Of a stretch of 13,737 bases of DNA, positions 1-8,470 are shown in pieces. Positions within the stretch are counted from its first letter, which is position 1, and each line of letters begins with the position of its first letter. Source of the stretch: Deltaproteobacteria bacterium (lineage in GTDB: Bacteria; Desulfobacterota; DSM-4660; Desulfatiglandales; B25-G16); the NCBI GenBank assembly GCA_018400255.1, contig JAGYMO010000199.1, forward strand, positions 1 to 13,737, written 5' to 3'. The notes beneath the pieces were generated by a model, which was given only the letters and a program-made list of their open reading frames with translations, was not told where the DNA came from and did not search any database. A program made the translations under genes and the position numbers.

Positions 1-48
1 GCGCATTCATCCACGGCTAAAGCCGTGGCTTTCTGCGGTCGGGGTAAA
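1..48 (+). repeat. Partial copy A of a 141-bp multi-hairpin intergenic repeat
   Basis: This is the 3' third of the repeat seen in full at 11651-11791 and 13420-13560; the rest lies outside the window. It corresponds to element positions 94-141. It contains the terminal hairpin CCACGGC-TAAA-GCCGTGG at 11-28 and the 3' arm of the outer stem, ending in TCGGGGTAAA. By eye it differs from copy C at 2 of 48 bases and from copy B at 4 of 48. It lies 5' of the ClC gene in the same orientation as the other copies. The identity of the match is seen directly; mobility or function is not known. Confidence 0.85.
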
Positions 49-211
49 AATAAAATAGTCCCACTTATCTATTTCTTCAAATACTATAGCCTACTATTCG
101 ACAAAGTGCCGGCTTAATCATTAAACATCTTTGAATATTTTATCCTCAACTTTTTACATCTTTTCAGGTTTAACCTTGACGAAAATCCCGCACACAGTGT
201 AAGTTTATGCA

Positions 212-2458
212 ATGATTGATCTCGCTAAAATAAGAACTCAGCTTGGGCAGATAAATATTGAAGGAAAACAGATATCGTATTACATACTTATTGGAATTAT
301 CGCCGGCCTGGGTTCTGCCTCGTTTCACTATCTATGTCAGCTCGGTTCATACATCTTCATGGGGCTTATGGTAGGCTATACGCCACCTACCCCTGTTGGG
401 GAACAACACCTTTTCACTGTAGTAGATGTCCCATTTAAGCGCTGGATGTTCTTTTTTACACCTGCCATTGGGGGTCTCCTTAGCGGCTGGCTTGTATACA
501 CATTTGCTCCGGAGGCAGAGGGACACGGAACAGATGCTGCGATTGATGCATATCACAATAAAGGAGGATTTATCCGGGGAAGAATACCCATCATTAAAAC
601 TATCGCATCAGCGCTGACCATTACCTCAGGTGGATCAGGCGGCCGTGAGGGGCCCATAGCACAAATCGGTGCAGGATTTGGTTCATTCTTAGCTACAAAA
701 CTACGACTTTCAGATCGCGACAGAAGGATCATGCTGGCAGCTGGAATAGGTGCAGGGGTGGGAAGTATCTTCAGGGCCCCCTTTGCGGGTGCCCTCTTTG
801 CATCCGAGGTACTTTATAAAGACCCAGAATTTGAATCAGAGGTAATCATTCCCGCAGGCATTTCATCTGTGGTCGCCTATTGTGTTTTCTGCCTAATATT
901 TGGGTGGGGTTCACTATTTGAATCTCCGGATTTTACATTCGACAACCCCCTTGAATTAGGCCCCTACCTTATTCTGGCCTTAGTGCTTGTAGTAAGCGGC
1001 ATCTTGTACATAAAATCCTTCTATGGCGTTAAGGATATTGCAGGGACAATTAAAATACCTAACCACATAAAGCCGGCCATTGGTGGACTCTTAACAGGAA
1101 CTATCGGATTTTTTCTGCCCCAAACCCTTTCCTTTGGCTACGGTTTTGCACAGATGGCACTTTACAATCACCTGCCTACACTATTTCTTATTGCCCTTGC
1201 ATTTGGAAAAATAGCAACCACATCTCTATCTATTGGCTCAGGAGGAAGTGGCGGTGTGTTTGGACCTTCTATCGTAATCGGGGGCGCGCTCGGGGGTTCG
1301 GTAGGAAGGATATTTCACATACTGATGCCAGGGGTAGTTACTCATCCAGGGGCCTTTGTTGTAGTGGGCATGGCAGGTTTTTTCGCCGCAGTTTCTAATA
1401 CGCCTATATCCACCATTATGTTTGTAAGTGAGATGACAAATTCTTATCATCTTCTTTTGCCAAGCCTTCTGGTCTGTTCCGTAACTTACCTGCTATCCAG
1501 GAAATGGACAATATACATCAAACAGGTTCCATCCAGGATAGATTCTAATGCCCACAGGGGAGATTTTTTTGTGGATATCCTTGAGGCCATAAAGGTAAAA
1601 GAGCTGTTACCACAGGTTAGAAAAGTTGAATTAATCCCTGAGGATATGACCTTCAATTCCTTTAAAAAGTTCTTTAGCTCTAGCCAACAACCCTATTTTC
1701 CTGTTGTAGATAAGTACAGAAAATTGACAGGCATATTTTCTATAAATGATGTTAGAGGAGTCCTCTTTGATCAAGAGATTGGAAGCCTGATTGTCATGAA
1801 AGATATTGCAAGATCAGATATTATTTTCACAACGCCCTCTGAAGACCTCAATGCCGTACTAAAAAAATTCACCTTCAGAAACATCCAAATGCTGCCAGTC
1901 GTGAAGGATGAAGACCATGCCCTTATTTTAGGTATGCTCGACCGGAGGGAAGTAATACAGTACTACAATCAGAGGGTTCAGGATATCAAATCAAGAAACT
2001 TGAAAATTGAATTGGAATCTGACTCAGAAATAAGCCAGTTGAAAAACATATCAATTGGGGACTATATAAGAGAAGATGTAAAGACAATCCCGGATAATGC
2101 AACCATTAAAGAACTAAAGGATTATTTTTATGAGAGCAAGATAAGAATTTTCCCTATAGTTGATGGGAGTGATAGGTTAACCGGTATATTATCCTTTTCT
2201 GATTTTGAAAAAATTCCTTCTATAGAAGATAAAGAAAACCTAACCGCAAATGATATTGCAACCCACGAGGTCATTACCTTACTGGAAAACGACAGCCTTT
2301 TTATGGCAATAAAAAAAATCAATGAGCATGATTTTTTCTTGCTGCCAGTTGTATCTAAGCATGACCCAAAGAAGCTTGTTGGTGTTATAAGTAGAAGGGA
2401 TATCATGTCTATATATGGCAACATTGCTATGAAAAAAGGCCTTTTTGGTGCAACGTAA
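212..2458 (+). CDS. ClC-family chloride channel/transporter with four CBS motifs
   Basis: Membrane protein of the voltage-gated ClC family, 748 residues, moving chloride across the inner membrane. Residues 1-435 form the multi-helix transport domain. The family motifs are visible: GHGTD at 104-108 (where E. coli ClcA has GSGIP), GREGP at 144-148 with Glu146 at the gating-glutamate position, and GVFGP at 348-352. By my alignment the inner proton-glutamate position of ClcA (E203) is Val200, as in animal ClC channels, so proton coupling may be weak or absent; this is inference. The C-terminal part (about 465-735) carries four CBS-like motifs, roughly 465-520, 528-585, 615-670 and 678-735, i.e. 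two Bateman pairs that could bind adenine nucleotides and gate the pore. The ATG start has no clear Shine-Dalgarno sequence. The gene converges on the larE-like gene, 25 bases away. Confidence 0.93.
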   Translation: MIDLAKIRTQLGQINIEGKQISYYILIGIIAGLGSASFHYLCQLGSYIFMGLMVGYTPPTPVGEQHLFTVVDVPFKRWMFFFTPAIGGLLSGWLVYTFAPEAEGHGTDAAIDAYHNKGGFIRGRIPIIKTIASALTITSGGSGGREGPIAQIGAGFGSFLATKLRLSDRDRRIMLAAGIGAGVGSIFRAPFAGALFASEVLYKDPEFESEVIIPAGISSVVAYCVFCLIFGWGSLFESPDFTFDNPLELGPYLILALVLVVSGILYIKSFYGVKDIAGTIKIPNHIKPAIGGLLTGTIGFFLPQTLSFGYGFAQMALYNHLPTLFLIALAFGKIATTSLSIGSGGSGGVFGPSIVIGGALGGSVGRIFHILMPGVVTHPGAFVVVGMAGFFAAVSNTPISTIMFVSEMTNSYHLLLPSLLVCSVTYLLSRKWTIYIKQVPSRIDSNAHRGDFFVDILEAIKVKELLPQVRKVELIPEDMTFNSFKKFFSSSQQPYFPVVDKYRKLTGIFSINDVRGVLFDQEIGSLIVMKDIARSDIIFTTPSEDLNAVLKKFTFRNIQMLPVVKDEDHALILGMLDRREVIQYYNQRVQDIKSRNLKIELESDSEISQLKNISIGDYIREDVKTIPDNATIKELKDYFYESKIRIFPIVDGSDRLTGILSFSDFEKIPSIEDKENLTANDIATHEVITLLENDSLFMAIKKINEHDFFLLPVVSKHDPKKLVGVISRRDIMSIYGNIAMKKGLFGAT

Positions 2459-2483
2459 TCTTTTTATCCTTTTTTGCAACCTA

Positions 2484-3284
2484 CTAATATTCTTTAATAA
2501 TTTTATTCATGCTGCCTGTTCTGTATCCCTCGAAATCAATTGTAATATATAAATAACCAAGCTCCTTAAAATACATGACTATCTTTTCCCTAAAGTCTTT
2601 ACCGGTGAGTTTTCCTATATCCATATCCATCACCTCAATCCTCGCGATTGTATCATGATGCCTTACCCTTACTTGAATGATCCCAAGGTCCTTTAAAAAT
2701 TCCTCCGCCTTATCAACCCTGGCAATATTGTCTTTGGTTATCTTCATGCCGTAAGGAAAGCGAGTTGCGAGACAGGAAAGGGAAGGTTTATTCCATGTCT
2801 CCAGACCCATATCTTTACTTAAATTTCGGATATCCTCTTTTGTAAGCATGGCCTCTATAAGGGGTGATCTTACCCCGAGTTCGCTTGCCGCCCTCAAACC
2901 GGGCCGAAAATCATTCAGATCATCATAGTTTGTACCATCTATTATATCGTTACCCTTCCCTGCACTGTTCACTAACTCACCATACATTTCCCTTTTGCAC
3001 CAATAACATCTGTCCTTCGAATTGTTTAGAAATTTTGGATTCGATAATTCATGGATTTCTATTATTTTATGCCTCACCCCTAAGCGCATCGCTATTATTT
3101 TTGCCTCTTCTATCTCCTTCCGGGGGTGAATCAGGGAATTTGCAGTAACAGCGACCACCTTGCTCCCTAATACATCGCTTGCAACCCTGAGCAAAAAGCT
3201 GCTATCTAAACCTCCTGAGTAGGCTATAACAACATTTTCCATACTCATTAGGATTTCATGTAATTTTTGTAATTTCTCAATCAT
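2484..3284 (-). CDS. larE: LarE-like ATP-dependent sulfur transferase (PP-loop, three-Cys type)
   Basis: PP-loop ATP pyrophosphatase of the LarE family, which supplies sulfur to the nickel-pincer cofactor of lactate racemase and related enzymes. With the ATG start at 3284 it has 266 residues. The ATP-binding loop SGGLDS is at about 23-28. Cys93 and Cys96 lie in a CYWC motif, and Cys171 lies in PSLSCLATRFPYG, the position of the sacrificial cysteine of Lactiplantibacillus LarE. Three such cysteines are typical of LarE proteins that hold a 4Fe-4S cluster and use it to transfer sulfur catalytically. The C-terminal end has the family-like DFEGYRTGSMN. A TTG 36 bases upstream (3320) would add 12 residues, but the family normally begins near the ATG; neither start has a good ribosome-binding site. 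It is the last gene of the cluster. No larA, larB or larC is visible, so the cofactor served is unknown. Confidence 0.85.
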   Translation of the reverse strand: MIEKLQKLHEILMSMENVVIAYSGGLDSSFLLRVASDVLGSKVVAVTANSLIHPRKEIEEAKIIAMRLGVRHKIIEIHELSNPKFLNNSKDRCYWCKREMYGELVNSAGKGNDIIDGTNYDDLNDFRPGLRAASELGVRSPLIEAMLTKEDIRNLSKDMGLETWNKPSLSCLATRFPYGMKITKDNIARVDKAEEFLKDLGIIQVRVRHHDTIARIEVMDMDIGKLTGKDFREKIVMYFKELGYLYITIDFEGYRTGSMNKIIKEY

Positions 3285-3345
3285 TTTGTCAGCAGGGTGA
3301 TAAATCAAAAAAGGCGGCAAGATTCTGAAATAATGGATTTTTTGT

Positions 3346-5184
3346 TTATTCCTTCTCTCTCAATAGCCTGAACTTCAAATCCAAATAGATCTCCTCTGTC
3401 TTTTCATCCCCCGGCGAAATACTAAGAATTTTTTTATATAATGACAACGCCTCATCCAAGTTACCGGCTTCTTCCTCTATTTTACCGAGCTGGTAGAGAA
3501 GTGTTATGTCATTGGGGCGCAACTTCAATGCTGCCCTTAACTCCTTAGCAGCCAGTTCCGTCTTCTCCTGATTGAGATAAGACAAGATAAGATACTGCCG
3601 TAGTTCAAAATTTTCCGGATTGGCCTTAATGCCCATTTTCATATATTTAGCAAGCTCGTCAAATTTAGAATCAGCTACAAGATAGTTAAATATATACGTA
3701 TAGTAGTGATTTTTTTTGGGTACAAGCTCGATTAATTTAACAGCCTGCTTAAAGGCAAGGTCATCGTTTTTTTCACGCTCATAAAGAGCAAACAGGGCTT
3801 CTCTTGCCTGTATATCTTGTGGATTGATTTCGATTAGTTCTTTAAAATGAGAGGCCGCCTTTTTACTGTTACCCTTTTCGGCCTCCAATACAGCAAGGTT
3901 AAAAAGGACCGCTATATTTTTAGGGTCAATCGACAAAATTTTCCCATAGGTCTTCCGTAAAGCTTCTGGGTCATCATTCTTCTCTTCTATGTTTGATAGA
4001 AGCAAAAGCGCTTCCATATTCTTTGGATCTTTTTGAAGAATTTCCTTTACATATTCTTCCGCGTCCTTAGGTTTACCTTTCTTTAGCAATGAGTGGCCAA
4101 GCCTAAGCCTACCAGATATATCATCCTTTTTTAAATTAACGGCAATACGAAAATATTTTTCGGCCAATTCCTCTTTCTTCAGATCATCATATATTGTCCC
4201 TATATTGTAGTAGAGGTTTGGGTCATTTTTATCTAAGTCAGCAGCCTTACTATACCAATCAAGGGCCTCTTTTTTCTTATCATTCTTAAATAATAGATAG
4301 CCCACGTTTTTTATGCATGCTATTTTATCGTCCGTCTCCAATTTTTCACATACAAGGGCATACTCCCTTACCGCCTCCTGTATCCTCCCCTGTTCTTCTA
4401 AAACCTCCGCAAGCTGGGCCCTTACCTTAAAATTGCCTGGTGACTTTGCAAGTATTTTCCTCAATGTGGCAATAAGCATAGTATGCTGGTTCATATGTTT
4501 ATAGATATCTGCCAGCTTCTCCATAAGATCCAGGTCTTTTTTCTCAATAAGTATATCCTCAATTATAGTAGCCCCTTCATGATACCTCTTCAGCGTTAAA
4601 TATTCGTCCGCCAGCTTAGCCTTTAGTTCTATATTGTCGCCTGCCTCTTTTACCGCCAAATTAAGGAATTCTAACTTCTCCTTTGGATCTGTTATTATAT
4701 TTAATTTTTTAAGCCAATCCTCCTCAGATGGTGATATATCGAGAACTATCTCACCGATTGTCTCATTCTTATATTTTATCTTTACTGCATAGGTATAATT
4801 ATGAAATATATCTTGAGATGGGAGGAGTTTTGCTAAAACTATTTCCTCATGAAGGGAGTTAATATCAAACCCTTTAGAGAATAGCCTTATGCCCCTGTTA
4901 AAAAGGACTGATGTGTCTGTTTTGATTATCTTGAGGCTATCATATGGGTGAGCAAAGATGGTTTGGCCTGAAACGAGCTTTTTCTTAACACCATTCTGTT
5001 CAATAATGAGGTGATAAAAAGTTATATCCGAGTTAAACAGCTTTTTCAACGATTGCTTGACATTAGCCGTTCCGTATCCGCCAAAAAAGATATACAGAAA
5101 TACAGCAAAAAAAAGGGCCACTAATAAAAAAATAATTTTTACCTTTAGCCTCTTTTTTCGCAGCTGAATTTCCGATTTATACAA
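3346..5184 (-). CDS. Membrane-anchored tetratricopeptide-repeat protein, coupled to secF
   Basis: 612 residues, no named function. A basic N-terminal stretch (RKKRLKVK) precedes one hydrophobic segment at about 15-35, so the remainder probably faces the periplasm. Residues 50-160 form a domain I cannot name. From about 170 to the end there are roughly twelve TPR units with the usual small and aromatic residues and closing prolines (for example KSPGN, LDKNDPN, IDPKN, INPQD, SISPGD), expected to form a protein-binding superhelix. The start is TTG, chosen because it follows the secF stop directly (TAATTG), a good AGAGAGG ribosome-binding site lies 5 bases upstream inside secF, and no ATG occurs before the membrane segment. 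The zero-base junction predicts translational coupling, so a role in export or envelope assembly alongside SecDF is a sensible but unproven guess. Confidence 0.88.
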   Translation of the reverse strand: MYKSEIQLRKKRLKVKIIFLLVALFFAVFLYIFFGGYGTANVKQSLKKLFNSDITFYHLIIEQNGVKKKLVSGQTIFAHPYDSLKIIKTDTSVLFNRGIRLFSKGFDINSLHEEIVLAKLLPSQDIFHNYTYAVKIKYKNETIGEIVLDISPSEEDWLKKLNIITDPKEKLEFLNLAVKEAGDNIELKAKLADEYLTLKRYHEGATIIEDILIEKKDLDLMEKLADIYKHMNQHTMLIATLRKILAKSPGNFKVRAQLAEVLEEQGRIQEAVREYALVCEKLETDDKIACIKNVGYLLFKNDKKKEALDWYSKAADLDKNDPNLYYNIGTIYDDLKKEELAEKYFRIAVNLKKDDISGRLRLGHSLLKKGKPKDAEEYVKEILQKDPKNMEALLLLSNIEEKNDDPEALRKTYGKILSIDPKNIAVLFNLAVLEAEKGNSKKAASHFKELIEINPQDIQAREALFALYEREKNDDLAFKQAVKLIELVPKKNHYYTYIFNYLVADSKFDELAKYMKMGIKANPENFELRQYLILSYLNQEKTELAAKELRAALKLRPNDITLLYQLGKIEEEAGNLDEALSLYKKILSISPGDEKTEEIYLDLKFRLLREKE

Positions 5185-6264
5185 TTATTCCTCTCTTACC
5201 TCTTCTTTAATCTTGAGAAAATCACCCCCCCACCACTGTCCTTTCCATACTAAAAGGATAGGGCTTGCCACATAAACAGAAGAATACGTGCCAACCAATA
5301 CCCCAATCATAAGTGCAAAGGCGAAATCGTGTATTACTCCTCCACCCAAGATAAAAAGAAATACAATAACAATCAGGCTAGTTATTGACGTGATCAAGGT
5401 CCTGCTTAGGGTCTCATTAATGCTGTGATTAATTAAATCTTCAAAATTATAATTTTTAAAGCGCCTTTGGTTTTCCCTTATCCTATCAAAAACAACGATA
5501 GTGTCATTCAATGAATAACCTACAATAGTAAGCAGGGCAGCAACAATTGATAATGTAATTTCCCTGTTAGTAATTGCAAAGGCGCCTAATGTTATAACCA
5601 CATCGTGAAAAAGGGCAATAATTGCCCCAAGGGCATATTCCAAGCGCAGAAACCAGCATAGGCCAATAGCAATAAGAACCGCGGCAGCAATAAGCCAAAT
5701 TATACTCATACCTATCAAGGATATAAAATATACACCAATGGCAAGAGAGATAGCCATTATAATACTAACGGTCCATTTATACTCAAATCTGCCTGAGATA
5801 TAAATGACCATAAAAAGGAGTGCATAAAATATAGCCAGAAGGGCCTTTTCCCGTAAATCTTTTCCGATCTTAGGCCCAACCATCTCCACCCTTCTAATTT
5901 CAATATTATCCTTACCAATAATAGTACCCAAGGCATTTTCAACATCCTTTGAGACATCATTGCCTTCAGCCTTGGTACCACTAATCCTTATTAAATATTC
6001 AAGGTTTTTACTCTCTCCAAACTCCTGTATCGAGCTATCGCCCATACCTATAGTAGTCAATGCTTCTCTAATTTGATCAGGGGTTGTTGGTCTATTAAAC
6101 CGAACCTGTGTAAGAATACCGCCGGCAAAATCAACCCCATAATTAGGTCCTCCCCTTACAATCAAAATCAAGAAAGTTAAAAGAATTAATCCTCCTGACA
6201 GGATGATTGCCGTCTTTCTCCGGCCCACAAAATTAATGTTAAGATCATGTTTTACGAGTCTCAT
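5185..6264 (-). CDS. secF: Protein translocase subunit SecF, with an extra two-helix insertion
   Basis: Inner-membrane RND-type subunit that works with SecD, and probably YajC, to use the proton gradient to complete protein export through SecYEG. Visible signatures are a first membrane segment at about 18-37, GVDFAGG at 43-49, VEMVGPKIGKDLR at 127-139, HDVVITLG at 220-227 and GYSLNDTIVVFDRIREN at 249-265. At 359 residues it is longer than the usual 300-320. The excess lies at about 163-208, between GRFEYKW and LRLEYALGAI, and is hydrophobic enough for two extra membrane passes. The ATG start has an AGAGAGGA ribosome-binding site. It directly abuts the downstream TPR gene. The roughly 210-base gap to secD is large for this pair. 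Confidence 0.96.
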   Translation of the reverse strand: MRLVKHDLNINFVGRRKTAIILSGGLILLTFLILIVRGGPNYGVDFAGGILTQVRFNRPTTPDQIREALTTIGMGDSSIQEFGESKNLEYLIRISGTKAEGNDVSKDVENALGTIIGKDNIEIRRVEMVGPKIGKDLREKALLAIFYALLFMVIYISGRFEYKWTVSIIMAISLAIGVYFISLIGMSIIWLIAAAVLIAIGLCWFLRLEYALGAIIALFHDVVITLGAFAITNREITLSIVAALLTIVGYSLNDTIVVFDRIRENQRRFKNYNFEDLINHSINETLSRTLITSITSLIVIVFLFILGGGVIHDFAFALMIGVLVGTYSSVYVASPILLVWKGQWWGGDFLKIKEEVREE

Positions 6265-6474
6265 CTTCCTCTCTCTATAGTATTGTAAATGTTCAATCCG
6301 CAGCTTTGAATTCTATGTCCAAAAACAATCTTTTTTTAGGGCCTAATCAACCAAAAGGATTGAAATATCTTGTGCCCTGTCCCCTAGGGCGGATATGTCA
6401 TCTTCTACTAAAACCATTCCCCCTGCAACAGATAATTAAATGAATTGCCTGGTAAATATCAGAGGTATTCAATA
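6265..6474. other. Long secD-secF spacer with a small open frame and a short hairpin
   Basis: secD and secF normally sit within a few bases of each other. Here about 210 bases separate them. On the minus strand 6417-6343 could encode 24 residues (MVLVEDDISALGDRAQDI..., acidic). Its AGGGGGA ribosome-binding-like run touches the ATG, which is too close for normal initiation. A 5-bp hairpin, GCCCT-7 bases-AGGGC, sits at 6374-6390 without a T-run, so it is not a terminator. The 3' end of the spacer carries the secF ribosome-binding site. I see no repeat copy and no recognisable RNA. Confidence 0.5.
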
Positions 6475-8070
6475 TCAAATGCTTGCCCTTTTCATGCCCC
6501 TAATGATAACAAGGTAGTCAAATATCAGTCTTGAAATAACCAACGCCGTAAAAAGACTTGCAACAATACCTATGCTCAGAACTACAGCAAATCCTCTCAC
6601 CGGCCCGGTTCCGAATTGAAACAGAACTAATGCGGCTATAAGCGTAGTTATGTTTGCATCAAGAATGGTCACAAGGGCCTTACTATAGCCCCCTTCTATT
6701 GCTGCTCTGAGGGTTTTCCCTAAACGCAGCTCTTCTCTGATCCTCTCAAAGATTAGAACATTTGCGTCTACGGCCATACCAATAATCAAGATAACCCCCG
6801 CCATGCCGGGTAAGGTTAGCGTCGCACCAAAAACCGCCAGTCCTGCCGCGATATAAATGATATTCAAAATCAAGGCTAAATCGGCAATAATCCCTGAAAA
6901 CTTATAATATACAGCCATAAATAGAATAACTAAAAGTCCGCCTATTAACATTGATTTAAGTCCACTGTTAATTGAGTCCTTCCCCAAAGAGGGACCTACG
7001 GTTCTCTCTTCTATAATCTTGACAGGCGCAGGCAATGCACCTGCCCTCAGTACAATAGCCAGGTCCCTGGCCTCGTCCATGGTAAACCTACCCGTTATTT
7101 GCGCCCTCCCCCCTGATATCTTATCCTGGATAACAGGTGCGCTGTTAACGATGTTATCCAGTACAATAGCCAGTCTCTTCTTTATATTCGCCCCTGTTAC
7201 CTGTTCAAAAATCCGAGCGCCTCTGGAATCAAAAGAGATTGAGACATAAGGCTCATTATACTGGCTGTCGATCTGTACCCTGGCATCAGTGAGATATTCA
7301 CCGGTTAAAACAGCCCTCTTCTTAAGAAGAAAAGGCACCCTATCTTGGGGGCCGCCTGTGTTTTTATCCTGATAAAGTATCTCATCACCTGCTGGAATAT
7401 TTCCCTTTAAGGCCTCCTCCAGGCTATTTTCCTCGTCTACAAGCTTAAACTCCAACAGGGCTGTCTTTCCTATGATATCAATGGCCCTCTTTGTATCCTT
7501 GATCCCTGGAAGTTGAATTAATATCCTGTCCTTTCCCTGTGGCCTGATATCAGGCTCTGCGACTCCAAATTGATCTATTCTGTTGGTTATTGTTTCTACT
7601 GCCTGATCTACAGACATTCTCCGCGTATCCTTCTGCGCCTTATCGGATAAAACAAGTTCTAATTTAAGCCTGTCTTCACCTGAAAACCCGGATTCAACTG
7701 TAAGGGTTGAAAAATGCCTCTCTATTATTTCTTCAACTGCTTTCTTATCCTCATCCCTTATCAATATAACCTCAATCCTATCACGGCCGCTTCTTCTAAG
7801 CCCCTTATACCTGATCTTTTCCTCTCTAAGGCTATATTTTATATCATCGACCATCCTCTCAAGGTGATTTTCAAGAGCCTTATCGGTTTGTACCTCCAAC
7901 ACAAGGTGCATGCCTCCCTTAAGATCAAGCCCAAGCTTAATCTTCTCCTCCGGAAATATACGGCTCCACCATGAAGGCAGATCATCATTTATAGAAGGAA
8001 GCAAGTACACAAATGCTATAACAATTGTGACTAACACAAGTAATCCCCGCCACTGTAATTTCTTTGACAC
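6475..8070 (-). CDS. secD: Protein translocase subunit SecD
   Basis: Inner-membrane partner of SecF in the SecDF-YajC complex, assisting late steps of export and release on the periplasmic side. 531 residues, normal for the short bacterial form. An N-terminal membrane segment (about 8-25) is followed by the family motif LGLDLKGGMHLVLEV at about 46-60. The large periplasmic region includes DQFGVAEPDI near 165 and TVGPSLGKDSI near 356. The C-terminal membrane block contains GMAVDANVLIFERIREEL near 430-447, with the conserved Asp and Arg region implicated in proton movement in SecD/F. The start is GTG with a GAGGGG ribosome-binding site 6 bases upstream, beginning 3 bases after the yajC stop, so translation is probably coupled. 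Confidence 0.97.
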   Translation of the reverse strand: MSKKLQWRGLLVLVTIVIAFVYLLPSINDDLPSWWSRIFPEEKIKLGLDLKGGMHLVLEVQTDKALENHLERMVDDIKYSLREEKIRYKGLRRSGRDRIEVILIRDEDKKAVEEIIERHFSTLTVESGFSGEDRLKLELVLSDKAQKDTRRMSVDQAVETITNRIDQFGVAEPDIRPQGKDRILIQLPGIKDTKRAIDIIGKTALLEFKLVDEENSLEEALKGNIPAGDEILYQDKNTGGPQDRVPFLLKKRAVLTGEYLTDARVQIDSQYNEPYVSISFDSRGARIFEQVTGANIKKRLAIVLDNIVNSAPVIQDKISGGRAQITGRFTMDEARDLAIVLRAGALPAPVKIIEERTVGPSLGKDSINSGLKSMLIGGLLVILFMAVYYKFSGIIADLALILNIIYIAAGLAVFGATLTLPGMAGVILIIGMAVDANVLIFERIREELRLGKTLRAAIEGGYSKALVTILDANITTLIAALVLFQFGTGPVRGFAVVLSIGIVASLFTALVISRLIFDYLVIIRGMKRASI

Positions 8071-8073
8071 GAT

Positions 8074-8421
8074 CTACCCCTCAACCTTACCAGTATCTGC
8101 TGCTTTTCTCATTACCCCTGCTATAGAGCCTCTCGAAACCTTCACCCTGACCTTTGGAGATATTTCCATTGTGATTACATCATCAGAAAGACCTGTTATT
8201 TGTCCATGAAGCCCTCCTGAACTCACTACCGTGTCTCCCTTTTTCAACTCAGCCAAAATCTGTTTGTGCTGTTTGGCCTTTTTTTGCTGCGGTCGAATCA
8301 AAAGAAAATAAAAAATAGCAAATATAATAATCAATGGCAAAAATGCGCCCAGTCCACCGGACGTTCCCCCAGCACCTCCGCCGGCACCTCCAGTGCCCAT
8401 GGCATAAACTAAATTAAACAT
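8074..8421 (-). CDS. yajC: Sec translocase accessory protein YajC
   Basis: Small single-pass inner-membrane protein that associates with SecDF. 115 residues. A glycine-rich N-terminal stretch (about 9-24) precedes one hydrophobic segment at about 25-43, then the family signature LLIRPQQKKAKQHK and a soluble domain with ELKKGDTVVSSGGLHGQI. The ATG start at 8421 has a strong GGAGGG ribosome-binding site 6 bases away. It lies 49 bases after tgt and 3 bases before secD, the classic tgt-yajC-secD-secF order. Only the glycine-rich N-terminal end, longer than in E. coli, is at all unusual, and such tails are common outside gammaproteobacteria. Confidence 0.96.
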   Translation of the reverse strand: MFNLVYAMGTGGAGGGAGGTSGGLGAFLPLIIIFAIFYFLLIRPQQKKAKQHKQILAELKKGDTVVSSGGLHGQITGLSDDVITMEISPKVRVKVSRGSIAGVMRKAADTGKVEG

Positions 8422-8470
8422 CTGTTTCCCTCCGTTTTATTTGTAAAATTAAAAAATATATCAATCTAAC

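Noticed and set aside
176..205. Promoter for the ClC gene (TTGACG with TAAGTT)
   Set aside because: The -35 half is good, but the -10 half matches poorly and would place the transcript start almost on the ATG.
2430..2483. Shared bidirectional terminator between the ClC and larE-like genes
   Set aside because: The only dyads are AAAAAGGCCTTTTT inside the ClC coding end and a bulged six-pair stem with a loop of over 20 bases; neither has a stable GC stem followed by a clean T-run.
3285..3320. TTG start at 3320 for the larE-like gene
   Set aside because: It has no ribosome-binding site and adds 12 residues not expected in the family; the ATG at 3284 fits the usual N-terminal end, though it also lacks a good site.
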